Assembly: GCA_039029915.1 (NCBI GenBank)
Contig: JBCCFD010000048.1
Coordinates: 1 to 27,244 of the forward strand
Origin: QQUD01 sp039029915
GTDB taxonomy: Bacteria; Chloroflexota; Anaerolineae; Promineifilales; Promineifilaceae
DNA length: 27,244 bases
Direction: 5' to 3'
The position numbers and the translations under genes are program-made. Position 1 is the first letter of the stretch, and every line of letters begins with the position of its first letter. This document shows positions 23,181 through 27,244 of this stretch, piece after piece. Below the pieces are notes generated by a model that was given only the letters and a program-made list of their open reading frames with translations, was not told the origin of the DNA and ran no database searches.

Positions 23181-23564
23181 TTACTTGAGTTCGATAACAG
23201 CGCCAGCTTCTTCCAATTTACCTTTGGCTTCTTCAGCGGCTTCTTTCCCAGCACCTTCCATAACGGTACCGAGGCTGTCAACAACTTCTTTAGCTTCCTT
23301 CAAGCCTAAGCCTGTAAGTGCACGAACCTCTTTAATGACATTGATTTTCTTAGGACCAACTTCCTTAATTACAACGTCAAATTCGGTCTTTTCTTCGGCT
23401 GCAGCACCGGCATCTCCGCCACCAGCCATGCCGGGCATTGCTGCCATTGCAACTGGTGCTGCTGCGCTAACACCCCATTTTTCTTCTAACATTTTGGTTA
23501 GTTCTGCAGCTTCCATTAAAGTTAGGCTGCTCAAATCTTCTACAATTTTTTCTAAATCTGCCAT
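23181..23564 (-). CDS. rplL: Ribosomal protein L7/L12
   Basis: 127 residues from the ATG at 23564. A TTG five codons upstream contains the GGAGG ribosome binding site and is rejected. The N-terminal dimerisation helix (I-V-E-D-L-S-S-L-T-L-M-E-A-A-E-L), an Ala/Gly-rich hinge and the C-terminal factor-binding domain (T-E-F-D-V-V-I-K...G-L-G-L-K-E-A-K-E-V-V) are complete. It forms the stalk that recruits translation factors. It is 41 bp downstream of rplJ. Confidence 0.97.
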   Translation of the reverse strand: MADLEKIVEDLSSLTLMEAAELTKMLEEKWGVSAAAPVAMAAMPGMAGGGDAGAAAEEKTEFDVVIKEVGPKKINVIKEVRALTGLGLKEAKEVVDSLGTVMEGAGKEAAEEAKGKLEEAGAVIELK

Positions 23565-23605
23565 TTTAAAATCCTCCAAAAAATCTGGTTATTTGTAAAA
23601 TATTA

Positions 23606-24136
23606 TTATTCTTCAGCGTCTTCTTTTTTACTGTAGGCATCAACGACATTAACAACTTGCCGGACACCTGAAGCGACAACAGACGCCACGTTACGGGCTG
23701 GGGCACTAATTAAGCCAGCAATTTGTCCTCTCAACTGATCGAGAGACGGAAGTTTAGCGAGTGCTTCAACGCCGTCAGCTTGAAGATAATCTGCTCCAAA
23801 GAAACCGCCAACAAGGTCCAGGGCATCTTCTTTCTTAGCATAATCAACAAGTGCTTTTGCTAAAGTTGGTGCTTCTGAGAGAGCAAATCCGGTCGCCAGC
23901 TGACCTTGAAGTAAATCTTCGGGCACATCAAATTCAGCTTTTTCGAGTGCAATCTTCAAAAGTGTATTTTTTGTTACGTGAAATGCACCTTCGGCTTTGA
24001 CAACTTCATCACGAAGCGAATCAATCTTTTTCACGCTCATGCCTTGATAGTTAGTGAGGAAGATTGCCTCACTTTTTTCTATGAGCTCCGTATATTGAGC
24101 AACTAATTCATCTTTGCGAGCTTTTGAGATAGCCAA
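23606..24136 (-). CDS. rplJ: Ribosomal protein L10
   Basis: 176 residues, with N-terminal rRNA-binding domain (F-L-T-N-Y-Q-G-M, K-N-T-L-L-K-I-A-L) and C-terminal helix for L7/L12 dimers. GAGGAGGT lies about 6 nt before the ATG. Autoregulation through the upstream L10 leader and attenuator is expected. It forms the stalk base with L11. Confidence 0.97.
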   Translation of the reverse strand: MAISKARKDELVAQYTELIEKSEAIFLTNYQGMSVKKIDSLRDEVVKAEGAFHVTKNTLLKIALEKAEFDVPEDLLQGQLATGFALSEAPTLAKALVDYAKKEDALDLVGGFFGADYLQADGVEALAKLPSLDQLRGQIAGLISAPARNVASVVASGVRQVVNVVDAYSKKEDAEE

Positions 24137-24274
24137 TGTTTTTCACCTCCTCTGAGATGTGTGGTAAATCACAAAGACATCAATAACAGAACCAATGCGA
24201 GTTGGTTGTGATTTACTCGATAATTGACGAAAGTTAACACTTAGCTTTTTTCGAACGCGTCAATTACAGTAATA

Positions 24275-24307
24275 AAAAAAATCCTCATGCCAAAGACATG
24301 AGGATTG
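24275..24307 (-). terminator. Attenuator terminator in the rplJ leader
   Basis: Stem AATCCTCATG / CATGAGGATT (24281-24307) followed on the minus strand by a T run. It lies between the L10-binding element and the rplJ start, as expected for transcription attenuation of rplJL. Confidence 0.85.
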
Positions 24308-24359
24308 AAAGTACGAATTATAGACCGTAAAACGGCCGTTTCATTAAATTCTTTTCAAA

Positions 24360-24412
24360 CCCCACCTCGGTTGGAAATTAAGGCCTACTAGCCACCAACT
24401 GTCTCAAGTAGA
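24360..24412 (-). promoter_or_regulatory. L10 leader (ribosomal protein autoregulatory element)
   Basis: On the minus strand GAGACAGTTGGTGGC...AGGCC...AACCGAGGTG matches the conserved core of the rplJ leader (Rfam family L10_leader, from memory), which resembles the L10 site on 23S rRNA. It begins about 30 nt after the predicted transcript start and precedes an attenuator. Binding of L10 or L10-L12 would reduce rplJL expression. An AACGGCCGTT palindrome (24331-24340) sits between this element and the terminator. Confidence 0.82.
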
Positions 24413-24449
24413 GAACAGAAAATCAAATTATTATTTTGTCAACCAGCAG

Positions 24450-24478
24450 AGTCTACAGAGTAAACTCTAATTTGTCAA
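24450..24478 (-). promoter_or_regulatory. rplJL promoter
   Basis: Minus-strand consensus TTGACA (24473-24478), 17-nt spacer, TAGACT (24450-24455), giving a start near 24443, just ahead of the L10 leader. A second TTGACA (24437-24442) has no good -10 partner. Confidence 0.7.
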
Positions 24479-24483
24479 AAAAT

Positions 24484-24532
24484 AGTATTCCGTTACAAAA
24501 GACAATTAAACTTCTTTCAGAGAAGGAATACT
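24484..24532 (-). terminator. Possible terminator after rplA
   Basis: Arms AGTATTCC and GGAATACT (8 bp) enclose 33 nt with a smaller inner hairpin (CTTCT/AGAAG). On the minus strand they are followed by ATTTTTT, which runs into the -35 box of the rplJL promoter. It would end the secE-nusG-rplKA transcript. Confidence 0.5.
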
Positions 24533-24639
24533 TAAAAACTTTGTTACCAAAGTGTGCAACTCGTTATTATGTTAACAAATCGGAAAACTGTTGAGTATTG
24601 CTAACCTCATAACTCAAAGCGAATTTATGGAGAGCAATA

Positions 24640-25344
24640 CTAGATATCCATTGCTTGCGCGACGTCTATCTTTATGCCAGGGCCCATCGTATTAGCCACA
24701 ACAATACGGCGAACATAGGTTCCTTTTGTAGCGGCAGGCCGAGCTTTCTTAATCGCTCCCATAACAGCATTAAAGTTTACTTCTAAATGATCGGCTGGGA
24801 AACTAGCTTTGCCAATTGGGCCGTGGATATTCGCTGTTTTGTCGATGCGTAGCTCAACACGACCAGCACGAGATTCCTCAATCAATTGAGGGAGCGCATT
24901 TCCTGGGGCCACCGTACCTGCTCTTGGATTTGGCATCAAACCACGTGGACCTAAAACACGACCCAAACGCCCTACTTTACCCATCATTGAAGGCACAGCA
25001 ATCGCGACATCAAAGTCAGTCCAACCACCTTGAATTTGCTTAATGACCTCATCATCGGCAATGATGTCGGCTCCTGCATCACGAGCAATTTGAGCATCTT
25101 CACCTTCAGCAAAAACAAGAATTTTTACCGTCTTACCCAACCCGTGAGGGAGTTGAATCACTTCGCGAATTTGTTGGTCAGCGTGACGAGGGTCGACACC
25201 CAAGCGCATATGAACTTCAACAGCTGGATCAAATTTAGTGAAGGCTGTTTCCTTAATAAGAGCCATTGCCTCAGGGACTGAATAGTTTTTTTCACTATCC
25301 ACCTTGGCGGCGGCTTCCTGATATTTCTTTCCTCTTTTAGCCAT
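24640..25344 (-). CDS. rplA: Ribosomal protein L1
   Basis: 234 residues from the ATG at 25344, preceded by AAGGAG; the longer frame to 25395 is rejected. It has the complete two-domain L1 fold with M-A-K-R-G-K-K-Y at the start and the signature G-R-V-E-L-R-I-D-K-T-A-N-I-H. L1 binds the L1 stalk of 23S rRNA and represses its own operon in many bacteria. It is 80 bp downstream of rplK. Confidence 0.97.
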   Translation of the reverse strand: MAKRGKKYQEAAAKVDSEKNYSVPEAMALIKETAFTKFDPAVEVHMRLGVDPRHADQQIREVIQLPHGLGKTVKILVFAEGEDAQIARDAGADIIADDEVIKQIQGGWTDFDVAIAVPSMMGKVGRLGRVLGPRGLMPNPRAGTVAPGNALPQLIEESRAGRVELRIDKTANIHGPIGKASFPADHLEVNFNAVMGAIKKARPAATKGTYVRRIVVANTMGPGIKIDVAQAMDI

Positions 25345-25424
25345 GATAACTCCTTGTGGTACAAACAAAAGACAAACGTCTTTTTCCCACGTCAATCTAA
25401 ATCTATAAAATTAATTTGTAAATA

Positions 25425-25850
25425 TTATTCTGCGACGTTGATACCCATGCTGCGAGCGGTGCCAGCAATAATACGAATCGCCATATCCATATCGCGCGCA
25501 TTCAAATCTTTCATCTTGATTTCGGCAATTTCTTTGAGTTGCGCCGTGGTGACTGTGCCAACCTTATCCCGATTTGGGATAGATGAACCACTTTTAATGC
25601 CAGCCGCTTTTTTTAAGAGATCTGCTGCGGGGGGTGTTTTGAGGATAAACGAGAAGCTACCGTCTTGGAAGACAGTGACCTCAACCGGTACAACTTGACC
25701 CACTTGCCCAGACGTTTTTGCATTATACTCTTTACAAAATTGCATCAAATTGATGCCGTGGGGACCAAGTGCAGTACCAACGGGGGGGGCGGGGTTTGCT
25801 TTCCCACCGGGGATTTGAATCTTAACTACTGCTTTTACTTTTTTTGCCAT
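25425..25850 (-). CDS. rplK: Ribosomal protein L11
   Basis: 141 residues from the ATG at 25850, preceded by GGAGGT. Typical M-A-K-K-V-K-A-V-V-K-I-Q-I-P-G-G-K-A-N-P-A-P-P start and Q-F-C-K-E-Y-N-A-K-T motif. It forms the GTPase-associated centre with L10/L12. The 71-bp gap to nusG contains the palindrome CGAATAACTATTCG (25881-25894). Confidence 0.97.
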   Translation of the reverse strand: MAKKVKAVVKIQIPGGKANPAPPVGTALGPHGINLMQFCKEYNAKTSGQVGQVVPVEVTVFQDGSFSFILKTPPAADLLKKAAGIKSGSSIPNRDKVGTVTTAQLKEIAEIKMKDLNARDMDMAIRIIAGTARSMGINVAE

Positions 25851-25921
25851 GTTACCTCCAGGAGTCCAATCGCCTGTGGCCGAATAACTATTCGACTTAT
25901 ACAAGCTCCTCCATCAACAAA

Positions 25922-26557
25922 TTAGACTTTATCAACATTCATAAAATCGAGTTCTACCGGGGTTTCACGTCCAAAGAATGAAACCATCACGCGAACTTTT
26001 GCTTTATCAGCATCGATTTCTGAAACTGTACCAATGAAATCTGCGAAGGGGCCTGAGCCAATACGCACTTTCTCGCCGATTTGGAAGTCGAATTTCACCT
26101 TTGGTGCTTCTGCTTCCATTCGGTTCATAATTTTTGCTACTTCATCGGGGCGGAGCGGTGTTGGCTCATTGCCCATACCGACAAAGCCCGTCACGCCTGG
26201 CGTGTTTCGAACAACATACCAAGACTCTTCTGACAGAACCATTTGAACGAGGATGTAGCCGGGGAAAACACGTTTTTCAATCGTGCGACGCTTACCATCT
26301 TTGATTTCGATTTCTTCCTCGGTTGGAACAACAACATCAAAGATTTTTTCAGCCATACCCATGGTTTCAATACGCTGTTCAATACCATGCCGGACTTTAT
26401 TTTCATAGCCAGAATAGCAGTGAACAACATACCAGGCGCGTCCGTCAAACGCACTGGAACCATCACCATCAATATCTAATAGAGGCTTGGTTGGTTCATC
26501 GGCAGACGCGACATCGCTCCCGCCATTGCCCTCTAAGTTGTCGAAATTTTCGTCCAT
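25922..26557 (-). CDS. nusG: Transcription termination/antitermination factor NusG
   Basis: 211 residues from the ATG at 26557; a GTG at 26569 would add four, and neither has a clear Shine-Dalgarno. After an acidic Asp/Gly-rich extension of about 40 residues come the NGN domain (A-W-Y-V-V-H-C-Y-S-G-Y-E-N-K-V, R-V-F-P-G-Y-I-L-V) and the KOW domain (G-E-K-V-R-I-G-S-G-P-F-A-D-F). It couples RNA polymerase to ribosomes or Rho. The acidic extension is longer than in E. coli NusG. Confidence 0.95.
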   Translation of the reverse strand: MDENFDNLEGNGGSDVASADEPTKPLLDIDGDGSSAFDGRAWYVVHCYSGYENKVRHGIEQRIETMGMAEKIFDVVVPTEEEIEIKDGKRRTIEKRVFPGYILVQMVLSEESWYVVRNTPGVTGFVGMGNEPTPLRPDEVAKIMNRMEAEAPKVKFDFQIGEKVRIGSGPFADFIGTVSEIDADKAKVRVMVSFFGRETPVELDFMNVDKV

Positions 26558-26605
26558 ATGATTACCCACAGAAATGCTAATTGATTAGGGAGACCAAAAC
26601 TAATC

Positions 26606-26827
26606 TTACCCGATACCAGCGAGCTGCCTTAAAACGAGTTGCACAACATTTGAAAAAAGCAAATCGAAAGAAAAAAGGAAAATCGCAAAGAGAATCGTAA
26701 CCACTAATACAATAACGGTTAATCGTCGATATTCTTCGGGGGTAGGCCACGTAACCTTACGTAATTCGCCTCGCACTTCTCTTAAATATCTAAAAACGCT
26801 GTTAGTTTGTCCTACTGACTCAGTCAC
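26606..26827 (-). CDS. secE: Preprotein translocase subunit SecE
   Basis: 73 residues, the short single-helix SecE of most bacteria. The amphipathic R-G-E-L-R-K-V-T-W-P-T-P-E-E motif precedes one membrane helix (about 37-60). The start is GTG at 26827 with AGAGGT about 9 nt upstream. It clamps SecY in the translocon. Its position between tRNA-Trp and nusG is canonical. Confidence 0.95.
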   Translation of the reverse strand: MTESVGQTNSVFRYLREVRGELRKVTWPTPEEYRRLTVIVLVVTILFAIFLFSFDLLFSNVVQLVLRQLAGIG

Positions 26828-26864
26828 AATGGCTTACCTCTTAAGGTATTACTCTTGTAAATTG

Positions 26865-26893
26865 ATGCCGGTAGGCTGATAACCTACCGGCAT
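26865..26893. other. Hairpin between tRNA-Trp and secE
   Basis: Perfect 11-bp stem ATGCCGGTAGG / CCTACCGGCAT with a 7-nt loop. On the minus strand there is no strong T run after it, so a processing site separating tRNA from secE mRNA, or a partial terminator, is likelier than full termination. Confidence 0.55.
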
Positions 26894-26913
26894 TTTAATG
26901 GCTTTAAAATGTA

Positions 26914-26986
26914 CAGGGGATGCAGGACTCGAACCCGCAGCCTACGGTTTTGGAGACCGTCGCTCTACCAATTGAGCTAATCCCCT
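26914..26986 (-). tRNA. trnW: tRNA-Trp (CCA)
   Basis: 73 nt. Acceptor AGGGGAT / ATCCCCT, D arm GCTC-AATTGGTA-GAGC, anticodon stem ACGGT / ACCGT with loop CTCCAAA (anticodon CCA), T arm with GTTCGAGTC, and discriminator G as expected for tryptophan tRNA. The 3' CCA is not encoded. Confidence 0.96.
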
Positions 26987-26992
26987 AGGTTG

Positions 26993-27027
26993 ACATATAC
27001 CGTGGAGTATACCGTCACGGTATATGT
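26993..27027. other. Long perfect hairpin between tuf and tRNA-Trp
   Basis: Arms ACATATACCGTG and CACGGTATATGT (12 bp, perfect) with an 11-nt loop that itself repeats TATACCGT. It is probably an RNase processing site or attenuator between tuf and the tRNA; no T run supports simple termination. Confidence 0.55.
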
Positions 27028-27047
27028 TTGTAAAGCTAGTTAGCTAT

Positions 27048-27244
27048 CTATTCAACCTTGGTGATAACACCAGCACCAACGGTGAGGCCACCTTCACGAA
27101 TCGCGAAACGACCACCTTCTTCTAATGCGACGGGTGAGATCAATTCGACATGTAGATTCACATTGTCACCTGGCATTACCATCTCAACACCTTCTGGTAA
27201 GGTAATCAAGCCGGTGATGTCCATCGTGCGAATGTAGAACTGAG
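27048..27244 (-). CDS. tuf: Elongation factor Tu, C-terminal part (truncated by window edge)
   Basis: The last 65 codons of EF-Tu, ending at TAG (27048-27050). They encode F-Y-I-R-T-M-D-I-T-G, V-M-P-G-D-N-V, E-G-G-R-F-A-I-R-E-G-G and G-A-G-V-I-T-K-V-E, typical of EF-Tu domain 3. The gene continues beyond the window. The usual tuf - tRNA-Trp - secE order is kept. Confidence 0.95.
   Translation of the reverse strand, partial: QFYIRTMDITGLITLPEGVEMVMPGDNVNLHVELISPVALEEGGRFAIREGGLTVGAGVITKVE

Larger units (their letters stand above)
56..24340. repeat. Dispersed highly iterated palindrome ACGGCCGT (31 copies)
   Basis: Read by eye on the plus strand (palindromic, so the same on both). Ten-base windows start at 56, 1531, 1958, 2841, 4154, 4852, 4996, 5262, 5844, 6186, 6868, 8067, 8237, 9171, 10735, 10769, 11462, 11978, 12043, 12158, 12187, 12812, 13392, 15242, 15786, 18842, 19067, 22058, 22733, 22889 and 24331. 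Eighteen are the full AACGGCCGTT; the others differ only in the outermost base on one or both sides. CGGCCG without A/T flanks occurs only about seven more times (near 676, 7365, 11056, 18922, 20127, 20175, 20744). Twenty-nine copies are inside genes, encoding T-A-V (18), N/D/Y-G-R (9) or K-R-P (2). Two are intergenic. No longer conserved flank is seen, so this is not a mobile repeat. Function unknown; HIP1 of cyanobacteria is the nearest analogy. Confidence 0.93.

Noticed and set aside
23107..23284. N-terminal extension of Maf
   Set aside because: It overlaps rplL antisense to nothing but in another frame, crosses a terminator, and the Maf family motif begins at the ATG at 23107.
56..24340. 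Palindromes as insertion-sequence ends or MITEs
   Set aside because: No shared sequence beyond the 10 bp, no target duplications, and most copies keep the reading frame of conserved genes.

Overview
The window looks like chromosome of a Chloroflexota bacterium (Anaerolineae or a related class). This is an inference from style, not a database match. The evidence is several lipoproteins and secreted proteins with long Pro/Thr (TPTP) linkers, TolB-like propellers, S8 proteases and DNRLRE modules, an acidic lipoprotein with an SLGCP-type C-terminal domain, and moderate GC (roughly 47% by eye). There is no phage, transposon or CRISPR signature.

Layout. 126-2241 (minus): metallo-beta-lactamase-fold hydrolase, a probable 6S RNA with its own promoter, and heme O synthase ctaB. 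2413-3078 (plus): hemolysin III/PAQR membrane protein, then a 600-bp gene-poor stretch with structured inverted repeats. 3676-7206 (plus): a two-gene unit of a Trp-rich membrane/TolB-propeller protein and an M23 peptidase lipoprotein, ending in two palindromes that separate it from convergent RNase J. 7341-13115 (minus): two CUT1 sugar permeases, their solute-binding lipoprotein, a membrane-tailed PPM phosphatase and RNase J. 13252-13953 (plus): acidic lipoprotein. 14016-21202 (minus): two large secreted proteins, one of them a subtilase with four near-identical 225-bp repeats, which share a DNRLRE module and the same C-terminal Ig-like domain. 21572-22345: TPR protein with a membrane tail. 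22454-27244 (minus): the conserved tuf - tRNA-Trp - secE - nusG - rplK - rplA - (L10 leader and attenuator) - rplJ - rplL block, followed by maf.

The most unusual signal is not a gene. The palindrome ACGGCCGT, most often extended to AACGGCCGTT, occurs 31 times, about once per 880 bp, where well under one copy is expected from base composition. It lies in all three reading frames of unrelated genes and in two intergenic sites, but is absent from the coding part of the ribosomal-protein block. It behaves like a HIP1-type highly iterated palindrome (HIP1 of cyanobacteria is GCGATCGC) with a different sequence. A second recurrent theme is that several genes lack a Shine-Dalgarno sequence and have a -10 box 8-11 nt before the ATG, which suggests leaderless transcripts.
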